From Doris montereyensis (taxonomy: Eukaryota; Mollusca; Gastropoda; Nudibranchia; Dorididae), in assembly GCA_037039925.1 (NCBI GenBank), contig JAXRKP010000173.1:293501-357500 (forward strand): 64,000 nt of DNA, written 5' to 3'. Positions 18,101 to 31,400 of this stretch are shown here, piece by piece (the stretch's first letter is position 1; each line of letters starts with the position of its first letter). The translations under genes and the position numbers were made by a program. The notes under the pieces were generated by a model. That model was not told the origin of the DNA, did not search any database, and worked only from the letters and a program-made list of their open reading frames with translations.

Positions 18101-19412
18101 TCAACATTGCTCTAAATGTAGGCATTCAAAAATACTATGCTGCTATCTAACTTCTACATTTACTGTCAGTCAGAAATCTCACAAAGGAAAACACAGGGCA
18201 CAAAACTGAGTAGAAATAATTTCAACTTTATTTACAAAACTTAAAATTAAAATGCCACATCTTTGGACGGATGGAGGTGACTTAAATATTGGTCACATGA
18301 TTTAACATATAAGCAGGAATGTGAAATATTTTAATTTGACATGCATGAGGACAACAAAATGGAGCAATTACAGTTACAAAATACAAATGAAGTAAGAACA
18401 TTATCATGCGTACAAATTATGCAATAATCTTTTGTATTGTAGATCCTGCACTGAGTAATAGAATGTCCGGTATGATTTGTTCATTAATGAACAAAACAAA
18501 GCAAAACAAAAACCCTGAATCATCCCATAAACCCTAGTGCATGATTACAAGTTGAAAATGTGTTTATTCTCCATGACTGACATTGGTATTTCCAAACCAA
18601 TTTCTTTGAACATGATGAGATTTCTATCCCTATCGATCTGACTAAGACAATGGAAGAAAAACCAACATGCCTCTGTCAATGTCCCACTGATACAGAAAAA
18701 TTAAGGTTATTAAAGTATGATTGCCTAAACAAGAGAGAAATAATTCACATTTTATTTGGAATTGAAATTCACAGACAGACAGCAATATCTAAATCTAAAT
18801 GATGGAATTTGTTTACCACTTTATTTTAAATGTATTAAAATTTTAGATAAGACAATAAAAGAAAATGACGTAATTACAAATGTAATAAAACACATATAAT
18901 TTACAGAGAATATCACAGATAGAGTAAAAAGATTATTTGATATATAATTCTGGGGGATGTGATTTAGAATCACAGATTAACTACCTAGCCGAGATGTTAA
19001 TTTTTTTACTTTTAGTAAGATGTGCGCTTTATGGAGAAAGTTGTGGAGGGGAGGGAGGAAGGAAACTGTTCTTCTATCAGAGCTGCCTTTAAACAAATGC
19101 CCTGAAAACCCTATCCAATTGGTTCAATTGCTCAGTTGACACTTTATTGAGTCAATAATCAAATCATCAGTTTTAAAATGGACTAATTAAAAACTATGGC
19201 AGTGCATATCAAATTTATGGATGCAAATTTTGAGCAAAATAATAAATACTGCTCCCTTTCAGCATTGAAAGTTGTCCTAGGAAATAACTTTTACCTAGTA
19301 AAGGCAAATGACTTTTGAAAAAGAGATTCTAATTCGAAACCTAAATCGGAACGGACAAGGTCTAAACAATCTTTTCTGTCTAAAAGTTAACAGATGACAG
19401 GTTTCTTGGTGA
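18101..19412. other. Intergenic or 3' UTR region of IFT56
   Basis: AT-rich sequence with no recognisable exon. On the minus strand an AATAAA (plus-strand TTTATT, 19143-19148) lies about 265 bp after the IFT56 stop and is a candidate poly(A) signal. Confidence 0.45.
19143..19148 (-). terminator. Candidate poly(A) signal of IFT56
   Basis: AATAAA on the minus strand, about 265 bp beyond the stop codon. The hexamer is common in AT-rich DNA, so this is only a candidate. Confidence 0.35.
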
Positions 19413-22400
19413 CTAAGGCACGGCCACCATGTTTTCCTTGGCCCATTTCTTCATTGTGCGGATTATGTATTCAACCTGTGGGTTGCTGGTGTTCCTCAAC
19501 ATATTGATGACGTCCCTCAAAGTTTCCCTGGGTAGACAGAAATAAAAAACCCAAACAATGAACAATCCGTGATAGCAAGTATCCTCACAATATGCCTGTC
19601 TCATAATGTAAGAAAAAAGGCCAAATTCCATAAAGCAAAAATAAAATCAAAGTCAAAGAACAAAGAAAATTCTTTGAAGTAAGGAGGGGGAAAAAAGGAT
19701 ATTTCACATAGATGGGAAATTAAATAATAATTTACTTGCAGGGGAAAAAAGACCAAAAGATACAAATTGTCATAAAAGTACAAATGTACAGATAATAGAT
19801 TGATCAATAAGTGGTTGGATAAAAACATTTTTTTAAAATATTTTTGAGTTAGGTCAATTGATTCAAAGCTCAAAAAGCTAAAATAAAACATTCCTGGATC
19901 TAATAGTATGTGGACTGATCCCAAATTATTCAAACAAAACAAAAGTGCATTTATAACAGGGTCTTAAATAAAATCATCACATTTCAATTATAACAAATAT
20001 TTGAAACAAAAACAATGTAGGACAAAGTGAAATGAGTGAAAAATAAAATCTTTCACTGTATTTATTTGATTCCCCCCCCCCCAACAAGGTTTATAAAATC
20101 AGTGTATTTTAACATGCTCATCTTTGTTGATAATAATGCATGCGTTGTTTGAAATCCAACAGAAAATAGTTTACTTAGCCTGTTGTATAGAAACCTGGGG
20201 TTCAATTTATTTGACAGTACTACGAAAAAAAGCAGTCCCACAATGAACAGAGCTCAATTAGCCTACAACTACAAGGGAGAAGGACAATTTATGATTTCTA
20301 GGAAGAATATTTAGATGTAATGTATTAAATGCTATGTTGTATAATGAGTAATAGAAAAAGTGTGTTGTTATCTAAAAAAACCCTTAAGGGAGAAGGACAT
20401 TTATTAGGAAGAATATGGTATTTCAAACAAAAGAATTGATCTGCAAACCTAAGGGAATATATTAACTTAAAACAAAATTTAATTGAAAACCCAGGATAAA
20501 GTCTCACCTTTGCTCATGGCCAGCAATGATGACTTGAAAGACTCCAACGCAAGCACCACGTTTACCTTCCCAGTACTCAGGATTTGGGTCAAGGCGGCTC
20601 CAACACATCAAAAGCTTTGGCAGCATAGTAAAACTGTCCCATCTGAAGCAATGAATGGCACGGTTAATGTTATCAATTGTGAGATTTCTGTGAAGCACCT
20701 TAGAGCATGCCAATTGATTAAGTGCGCTATACAGGTGACTTATTTTCGTATCAAAGCAAACAATTCTAAGGTACCTTTTTGAGAGAGAAATGCATGAAAT
20801 AAGCAACTACCCTCCATTCTCTGTTCATAGTTGGCAATAATACTGGGAGAGGCATTACAGACTCAGAAAGCTACAGCAGCATTATTCCTATACGACATAC
20901 TACAATAAAGTTATGTATAGATCACCGCCATCACATCAATATTATTACTAACAACATACAGATTGTCATAAGTAAAATAATCCCTTTGGTCAGCAAGAAC
21001 TGCTTGGAAGCAGAAAATATACGTAGAATCTAATTTAACCTAAGAAACCTTCGATGACTGAAGGGAAACAGAGGGGTTGGGGGTGGAGGGGGACGAATAT
21101 ATCATGTAAAGTATACTTCAAAAATAATGTATCAGAGAATAGGCTTACTTTGTAACAATCATTCGCAATGAGTTGCAAAAGGCTGAATGATTCTCTGATG
21201 TTTCCATCTTCAAATATAGTTCCCATGCTAATCTTGCCTTCCTGTTCATAATGTCTGAAATGAAAAGAGGATAAGAACAGAACGGATTACAATGTGATTG
21301 CTTATTGCTTCTTTTCATCTTGCTCAATTCTTATGTTTTATATTCTCAATAATCATAATGTATAGGAACAAATATGATACATCTTTGTGAAAATTAAGAA
21401 GACTATTGTGAAAGACCTGAAATCAACATGGTAAGATTTAAAAGAAAACTTTCCTTACATGTGCGAGCAAGCCAGCTGAGGTAGGTGTAGTCATTTTTCA
21501 GTCTTTCACTCTGAATCAATTGGAAAACCTACGAGAAACCATAAATACAGAAATAAAAAATAGAGTTTGTTAAAAATATCAAGACAACTTTAAACAGTAA
21601 TAGTTTTAGCCATTATTATATACAAATCTTCTGTCCCTTTCACATTGTCCTCAAATCTCTTATAGAGCATGAGAGTGTTTTGTCAAGGCATAGGCCTAAA
21701 GATTGTGCGCGATTCTAGATCTGATCTAAAATACAGTTTAACTATATCAAGGTTAAAGATTAGAGAAATTTATTGTACATCGTTTTGTCAGTTACCTCAT
21801 ACAACAAGATGATAATATACATAAGGCTAATAAATAATAAAAGATAACAACAGTCGAAAGACACACTGATTAGTAAATGCAGAGCTTAATAGATGTTGGC
21901 ATAAATGAATTTCTGTACCTTTTCCGTTTGCATCTTAATGGAATTAGGCACTTTAATATATTTGAGACCCGAACTTAGTTGAAAAGGGGATAGGACATAT
22001 CTTTTTTTTGGACGGACAATATTTTCCTTTTTGCCGTGTGAAATGAAACAAAACAACAGAACATAAGTAAGATGATGCCTCTGCAAAGGTCTTTAGTTAT
22101 GGGAGCTACAATGTGCCTTGATCTTCAAAATTACCTTTAAAAAAATAATTATTTCCATAGAACTGGCCTTCTTTATATACATATTTTGAATCAATGCGCA
22201 ACTTCATATTTTTTCCTTTCTTTTAAGCCCGGAAGCATGAAGTCGTTTTTGCACTTTTGCTTATACAAAATTGTAGGTCTGCAAGTTCTCTCTCATTTAT
22301 AATAAATATACTGCCTTCGTACGAGACTTACGGAAGGAGGAAGGCATGCAGATTCAGAGCAAAATCAAGGCACGGTTGCAAAATTTATGAATTACATTAG

Positions 22401-25400
22401 CATCAAGCAATAATCATTAGCATTATCAAATATTTTCCTACTTCCTCAGCTTCTTTGAAGTTTCCAACTGCTGCTTTTGCTTGTGCATAGTTGAAATTGA
22501 AAAAATCGTCATTGTAAAAATAGCTCTGGAAAAAAAAAAGATTTACAATCGATTTACTCTAAAATAAATAATACACATGATATACTTGGCTCAACAATAT
22601 ATACACATAGATTGTTTTTTTTGCAATTTACCCCGTCCACCGTTGTGGTGATCTCAGGGTGAATTAAGAAGAAACAGCAAGATAAAAGAGAAGTGAAAGA
22701 GTAAAAGGAAAAAGGTATGATCTACCAGAAGCACTCGCCAACCACCCGCAAAGGAAAAAAAAACAACCTCACATTGATCAGTTAAACTTTATGACCATGA
22801 TTGTAACTTTTAGAAATTGGAAATGACAAGCTGAAAACAAACAATAGCTTCTGCTTCCCATACAACAAAACAGAATCAATTGGCAATACAATAGAACAGC
22901 ATGAGTTATAATGTAATAATAAAATTCCATGAGAAAAAAATAAATTTCAAGAAAATTTATACACCATGAAAGGCACACATTGTAGAAAGAAAATGATTTG
23001 AATTTAAAGCCCTTGCTGTTACCTTGACAGAGTTGAGATAAATGAGAACGTCTTCAAACTGTTTCAACAAGAAGAAACACGATGCCATGCACTGACGTCC
23101 AGGAATTGTATCTGTTATAGAAACAAGAAAACCACTCATTTAATATAAGGGCTTAAAACATTCAGACATGAAGGAACAATATTGTATTTTATTATTGTCT
23201 AGCATCACAATAACTTTAAATCCACGAATGAAAGAAAGCGCATGCCATCGGTGTCCTTTTTAGCACATGAGGCCTTTGCCACCAAGAGCCCATCTTTGTG
23301 ATCACGAGAACGTTATTCTAATTTTGTCCCCTTCTCATTAGACAATTACTGCAATCCAATAATTAAAACAAAACATCTTTTATCTTAGGCTTTGAAGGAA
23401 ACTGAAGGAACTGTAATGTAAAAATATAATTGTTGATTTTCTGAAAATATTCCAGTGTGTAATTAACATCCTGTAGATCTTAAATGAGACTCAAACCTGA
23501 CTATATGTACAGTTATATGCTTAATCCTTCATTGTTGAAAGACTTGTCAAAACCTTGAGATTACTTAATGGAATTGAAAAGACCTCTGTTATTAAAATTG
23601 AACCTGCAAACAGTGCATACAAAAAAGCCCTATTCTAGTGCTACTTAAATCATGCTAGTGATGTGACTGAAATCCCTGATTGTTTGGGTGTAACAAGAAT
23701 TCTACTGTGCAATAAACTAAATTCTAAATATCTGTAGATTATTTAAACCTGGATAAGTAACACACACTTACGTTTACACTATTAAGTAAAGCATTCAAGA
23801 TTGATACATGCTAAAATAATTTGTGATCTTTTAAAAGAAAATCTGACAGTTTATTCTATGATCACAACAGTTTAATATTTTGAGGCTTCAGGAAAATACT
23901 CTCTCTCTCTCTCTGTCTCTCTTTCCCTCCCTCTGTCGGTCTGACTCTCTCAAATTATGACAATTATTATGATAAATATACAAAAATATTAGGATAAAAG
24001 ACATCCTAACAAAGACACACACGTGCACAGAGAACTTACCACACTCTGAGGCAGATCCCCCGACAAGTTGAAAATACTGCTGGGCAATTTTCATGTGTTC
24101 CCTCTGAAAAGTCAAGGAAACATAAGGATATTATGGGAAGGCAACAAATTGTATATATTCCCTTCTCTCATATGTAAATTAAAAATGAGTTGTTTTAAAT
24201 AAAGATATACTCTAGCATAAGTTAACAATATTTTTACATTTCTGCAATCATTACATACATGTAGATTTGTTCTTTCACTCAAAATACCAACTACAACTAA
24301 TTAACTTGTGCTTCTATATATTATCATAATTTAAAAATTAAAAGACTTGTGATAACATTAACAAACATCACTGACTGAGCCTTGGTCCTGTCCCAAAGCT
24401 GCATTGACTACGCCCTTCAAGATGTATTCTTGCGGTGTCGTTGGCTCCAAGTCTTTTATCAAGTTATAAGCTTCTGGGACATCGTCTGAAGAAAAACATA
24501 AACAACAAACCCTGTAATAAATGATGTGACATTTTCAGCTACAGGATGAGACCTCTCCTGTAACCAGAATGGGAAAATTTGCTTAGATCTGAAATTCAAA
24601 CTGAACTTTTAAAAAGTAAAAATGCAACTTAATCATAGCATCAAATTAATTTGAGGTCAAAGGATTAATCTCTAGACTTCATTGTATTTGCGGCAAAGCA
24701 TTGCATAAGTGATTTTTCACCACCAACCTTGTTTGAGAAAGTAAATGACCAAGTTCAGCCTTGCTTCAGGTATAACGTCTATTAAGGGTGGAAGCACTTG
24801 AAGGGAGCCCTCTCCATTTCTGAACACCACCTGACAAGAGCAACACGTAGAAAGACATCACTTCAGTTTTCGAGTATAGATCAACTCGGATGCATCAGTA
24901 CATGGATGGATAAAGCTAAGAGAAGGAAGCAACTTCTATTAACTCTTCCATCGCAAACATTTATCCCCAAACAAATTGTGAATATTTTCAAGAGAGTGCC
25001 ATTAACTGCGAAGTGATGCACAGGTAGGCAGGTAAGGCACGCTACTTTTTATGGAGCAACGCAGACAGTGTTGTTTACATATCTTGGGGAGTTTTCGTTG
25101 CTTATAACTATGTTCAGCTTTTTTTATTTACTTATTATAGTGTTGCTCAGCAAAAAGTCGCCTGCCTTACCTACACAGCATGCATCGTTTGCGGTTAATG
25201 AGTTAACTCTTTGGGTCATAAGTGAGCTAAAATTTGTTCTTATAAAATGTTGCTGAATCTTGTGACAAGGAAAACAAAGAAAGCTTTGTCTCTTTATGTC
25301 TTCCTTTTATCACAAGTTTCAATGAAAGCTGTATTGTCTATATGTTCTTAAATGTTATAGATGTATCATATTAGTATGCTTACTTATGATATTCACAAAG

Positions 25401-28400
25401 GCAGTGTTGAAATGGTGTTTTGTTTTTCATTTTCAACATAAACTGTCAAAGGACATTCTTTTAAAAGAATAATTAGAGTCAAATATGTCATTTCCAATCT
25501 ACTTTTCTGATAAAATGTGCAATTGTTTGATGGAAGTGTATTGGGTTAAGAGATTAACATAAATATTTAAAAAATTACAAAAAGGTATCCACTTACTAAA
25601 TTGTGTTTTATAAGATCTTGTGCAAATTGAAAAGAGGAGATGCCATATCCTGAAGGGCTTTCAATTCAGCCTGAAAAGGAGACCAGAAAATTGGTATATT
25701 GTAAGATCAAGTAATATGTAGGCAGCTTTCAGTAGTAGAAGTAAAAAAAAAAAATTCAAAATAATAAAATGTTTATTTCTACATTGCTTGAAACCTAGCA
25801 GCCAAAATGAGCAATAGATCAAAATATTTTTCTTCTTCAAATAAGCAATGCATATCTATAGTGCTATGTAAATGCAAAGCTTCAATGATATTTTTAGAGA
25901 GAACTTTTTTGTTGTTGCGTCGTGTAGGAGGGAAAAAAAGTGATGATCTCTAGGTTCAAGATCAAAAGAAAGAGGTTGTCTTACCTCTGCAGCTTTCCCA
26001 TTGTAAAGCCTGAAGTGATTACAAGCTTTTAAGTTTAGGGCTACGGCACTGTCTTGAAATTGTTGCAAGTAGACAGCTAGGACTTCCTGATGAGTAAAAG
26101 TAAAGCAAACCAAATTAAGTCCCATACTCAACGTTGAGCGTAGGGTAATCAGGAGAAGAGTTCTGATTTTTCTAGGCATATGGCACAGTGTAGTAGTTTG
26201 AAATTGCTTTCCACACTGCCTTGATGAGTACGATAAAACAAATCATAATATCACAATCCATATATATATTTGCAGATTTTACGACATTGCGTTTTCATCC
26301 ACTCAGAATAGACTCTCAAACCGCTGAACAGATAATGCTCAAGTTTTAACACCCCTTTTGTGTGTTATTTGTACATGTTTTAGGCATATCTTTAGTTTGA
26401 AAAACATTTTATACAATTCATTTGCGATTACCGCCGAACCCCACACTTTTCAGTGTCAATGTTGACCCATTTTCCCCAGTCCATTGCTGAACAGATTATC
26501 CTTAAATTTTAACCTAGATCTAGGGGGGAGATCCTGGGCATGTTATTTTTATTTATTATTTGATATAGACAATTTTAACCACTACCATTGTACTTGGCAT
26601 GTCTAAATTAGCTGGAAAAAATATAAAAATTTGTATCATATGGTTGCCATGGGAACGCCACCATCTCGGATTTTCATTGTGAAAATAACAACAACTTCAT
26701 TTTAAATAGGCTTTTTCATTTATGAACCCATTTGGCTATAACTTTGCACATACGTTATGCGGTTCAATATCTAACCGCACTTTGTAGCTTTTTTTGATAA
26801 ATTAAACTGATTCGATTTCATGAATTTTTTTTTTTTTTTTAAATGCATACCTTTGTTTTGCAAAAATTTGAAGAGATATCGAAAATCGCTAGTGGGTGAA
26901 ACTTTTTTTCTCGTTATAGATATAATATACCATATTTGGGGAAATCGGACAATAAATAAAAAAGGAGATCTCATATTACTGTCAAAAAGTGTCATTTTGA
27001 GTAAATCCCATTTAAACAAATTTTTCCGTTATTTTAATGTTTTTTCGCATATAAACCTATAAAAAAATAATATAATACTTTGAAACATACACAATCGTGA
27101 GAGGCTATCAAATACGTCGTGTCGACCCTATTTCAACTGCTCCAGACCCCTTATACTCGTGTCGGGATGACATTTTTCTTATAAACAGAACGTTTCCCGT
27201 AATATTTGGCCAATCTTAGCTAATATTGACAATAATTCATCAAAAGTAAATTTTTCAGATAAAGAACTTTGTGATAATTAAACGAGTATCAACTTGTTAT
27301 ACTTTAGACAAAATTTCTGACTTTTATGGTACAACTGATGTGTTGAAGGTTAGGTTTTTTCTAAAATCATATAAAATGAAAGAATCGATCCTAAGCCTTT
27401 GTTATGATATCAATGTCAAGGAATGAACTGCTCCATCCAGTCGTGCAATAAACGAGTTTTGCGCATTTGTGGTAAAACTGCCTTCCTCAGGATCCCCCAA
27501 CTCTTTTCTCTTTTTTATTCAGGGGGTCAATTTCTAGACCTCTTAGTACACATAAAAGGGTGCACCCAACTATGAAAATCCTCCCTCTTAGATTTAGCTC
27601 TACATCTAGAGCTTCTCTAGATCTACTAAAAAATTTTGGCAGAGGTTGGGCTCGGATTATGATAATAACTGGCTCATTGAGTTAGGTGTCAGCTTTTTTT
27701 ATGCTTACATCGTCACATTTTAATAACAACCTGCTCATTGAGCGGGGTTTCAGCTTGTAAGACATAAAACATGATAAAATAAGCTTTTAAACAACGAAGA
27801 AAAGAAATTTGTCATATAATAATTATATCGTAAAAAAGGATATAATTACAAGAAAGTTAGCACATGGCCGAGGCTGCTTTCATTAAGCATGCAATCCGTC
27901 AGTTTCAAAAAAAAATTCAACACAATTTACTATCTGTGATGATCCCAAAGTGAATTAAGAGAGAAAATCAGTAAGATGAAAGGCATGTCAAATGGTGAAA
28001 GGAATGAAGTAGGACCTCAGAAATAAAGGAAATTTCTCACTACATTGAATCTATATGGATAGGCTCATCCTAAAATGCTCTTGGCATCTTAGTACAAGAA
28101 ATAAATAGGAGCAAGCAATTGTGTATAACAGGCTATGCAGGTCTTCACTATGAAGTTGTGGCCTAAAACAGGAAGAAGAAGAAGAAGAAGAAGAAGAAGA
28201 AGAAGAAGAAGAAGAAGAAGAAGAAGAAGAAGAAGAAGAAGAAGAAGAAGAAGAAGAAGAAGAAGAAGAAGAAAGGCCTTTGGTATTTTGAAAACTTTGT
28301 AATGAAATTAAGTAACAGTATTATTGCATAATTTCAAATACAAATAATGATAATGCAAAAACATTCACATCTAAACTTCAAATACAAATAATGATAATGC

Positions 28401-31400
28401 AAAAACATTCACATCTAAACTTCAAATACAAATAATGATAATGCAAAAACATTCACATCTAAACTTCAAATACAAATAATGATAATGCAAAAACATTCAC
28501 ATCTAAACGCTTAAAAGTTATATTGTCAATACAGTGTATAAGCTTTGTATTGGTATATGACTGAATATGTTTTATGTTTTTATACTAGAAAATGGGGATA
28601 GAGTGCATGAAGGTATGGAAGATTTTGTGGCTTCTATTTTGCAGTGCAACTGAGGCATAATTTTGCTGCGTGGTGAATCAGTAAAACCTAGCATTGTCAT
28701 GATTCAAACCCAGGACCTTAAAATCCTAAATCTGGAAGCATATCCACTAGTGACATAGTTGTGACAAAAGTGATATCAAGAGGAAAGCCACAAATATGAC
28801 AGTCAAACAGTAATAAAACACTTGTATATTATATTACACACGTATATCTCTTACTTGTGATACATCATAGTAATCCAATTTGTAATAACAGAGGGCAACG
28901 TACACATTCAGGGCTAGGTAATCTCTGCACAGGACAGAAAGAAATAAAAATTGTTAAGAGAAGTTAAAACTGTTCACGGTAATTTAAGAAATCATATTTG
29001 ACTATTTAAGATATGTGATCTGATGTAATAAACTAAACAGCTTCTGTCACCAATCAATGTATTTTAAGGCCAAACATAGGAAAGGTGAATAGCAGTTTCA
29101 TATTAATCTTTTGCTTCTTTCAATAAAATTATCCAAATCAAAATCTGTACTTGAAAGTAAAAAGTTTAAATCTTATTATTAAAAAAATTCTAGGCTTGAG
29201 ATAATCTTGATAATGTTAGCAACGGTCTAAGGGTATAACAATATAAAAGGCTATTCTAAAATTCAAATATTACCTATTGTCTAGGAGGATCCGTTTGTAA
29301 ATATCAATGGCTTCTTGATAATGACTTCTAAGATAGTGAATTGAGGCTAGTGAAAGTTGATCTTCAATAACATCTTGTAAATTCTGATGAAAACCCATCA
29401 AGCGACGCTCATCTCCAAATTTGTGCGAAAGATGAAACTGAAGCCTGTTTTGAAGTCTTCCTTTGGGACCTTGATTTTATACCAAAAAAATTGCAGACAG
29501 GTTAATATAATGCTAAATATCCCTATCAAGTAAAACATGTTCAATTTAGAAATAAAAAGAAATCAAAAACTAAAGTGTAGGAATTATGCGTTAGTGTAAG
29601 AAGCAGTATCTTAATGTATTGTCTGAAATAAACCATTCATGAACTATGCTGAATAAATAACATGTTATAGATTATGTTACTTTATTACACAAAAATCTAG
29701 AAAAAATAAATTTAGGACCCTTGCAAAAGGCAATCAGAGACACCCTCTAGCGTTTCATAAAACTCTTATTATGTCCAAGTATATATGTATTTATGAGGCG
29801 TTGTAGCTGTTGTGAGCTGATAATCACAACGACACTGGTTCAAGCCCCATGACTGGCACATATGTAGTTTTTCCCCCACAACATTGTACTCTAAAGAAAG
29901 GTACTTCACGCTACTGTCCTCACTTGACTCAAGTGTGATTTAGTATCCAGCACCCGGTTATAGGTAGAGAAAGATCTAGTCAGAGTGTTAGTACGAAAAG
30001 GCTTACAGGCGTGTGTACTGTATGCTACCCGAGAGTTGAGAAGGACTTTGAATGAAATAGCCTACTGGGGTATAAATGATGTACAGTCGATGAGCCTGCA
30101 CTTGTGCAGGGATACAGACTATAAATCCATCTTTATATGTATATAAATTCTGAGTTGGTTGCTCTTTGTCAGGCCACTAAAAGTAATCATATTTTGCATG
30201 TAGGTTCAAAATGATCCAAAGATTGTCTGTATATAGTAACCCTATTTTGCATGTAGGTTCAAAATGATCCAAAGCTCATTTGTATTCGAAGAATTTATTT
30301 GCTAAAAATGACGCTCAGTTAAGGTAAATTTTATCGTTTCCCCGTCTTCAAGTATCATTTTATTTATTCAACTTGGGCTAAAATTCTAAGTTGCAATAGT
30401 ATTGGTCCCGCTAATACTTATCTGAATTGTATTGTGGTAACTGAGGGAAGATATTAAAATAACCCCATCTCACAATATGAGAAGGAGAGCGGTTTAGAAA
30501 TATATACAATTATTTTGAGGATTTAGGGTAATTACACTCATGGCTCAATAGTCCCAACTTCGATAATCTAGATGTCTCAAAAATTTGAACAGATGAGCTG
30601 GGAACTGATATTTTTCTTCTTTATTTGTACCTGATAATCTGAAAATTTGGGATTCCAGATCCAAAATCTCATTTTGGAACAAATTACCACAGTATAGAGA
30701 GTTTATGCTTCGGTACACCGAACACTCAAATGTTCTAGATAGTCTAACCAGTCCACATCAAAGCCATCCAACTCGATCTTCTTAACATCACGTTAACCAT
30801 ACAATTTAGCAGCATGGCATCATAGCCAATTAAATGGCGTGCCAAATTGCCCAGGCAGATGGATAGACGCGAATGGGTGTCTGGTCGGCCCAGACACAAT
30901 GATTCACAATGTGTCACTTTGATCTGGATGTCTCAATAATTCTGACTAATTGTTTGGAACGGAGGTGTTCCGACTATCGAGACGTGACTGTATTCTTCTA
31001 TATAATATAAATTACACTTTTTTAGGATACCAATTGTTTCAAGTCTATTATTACTCTACAGTATGTTTTGACAGAACAATACATTTTCAATACTCACATC
31101 TTGCACAGTTCTCATCTGCTTCAGGGTACACTCCTAAAAAGAACTGACAACAGGCAAGATACAACCAGACGTCTGGATTTACTCCATCTCTTTTCGTCAA
31201 CCGTTCATATTCCTAAAACATAACAAATATTTATTTTTTATATAAAAAAAGCACAAGACAATTTTATTTATTTGATCATCATCTAACTCAACAGGTCAGG
31301 GAGGCTATTCATAGTCTAAACCTACAGGAGGGATTAATCATTCTGTTTTTAAAAGAAAGTATAAAATGCAAGCCAAGTCCAAGTTCTGATATTACTAGTT

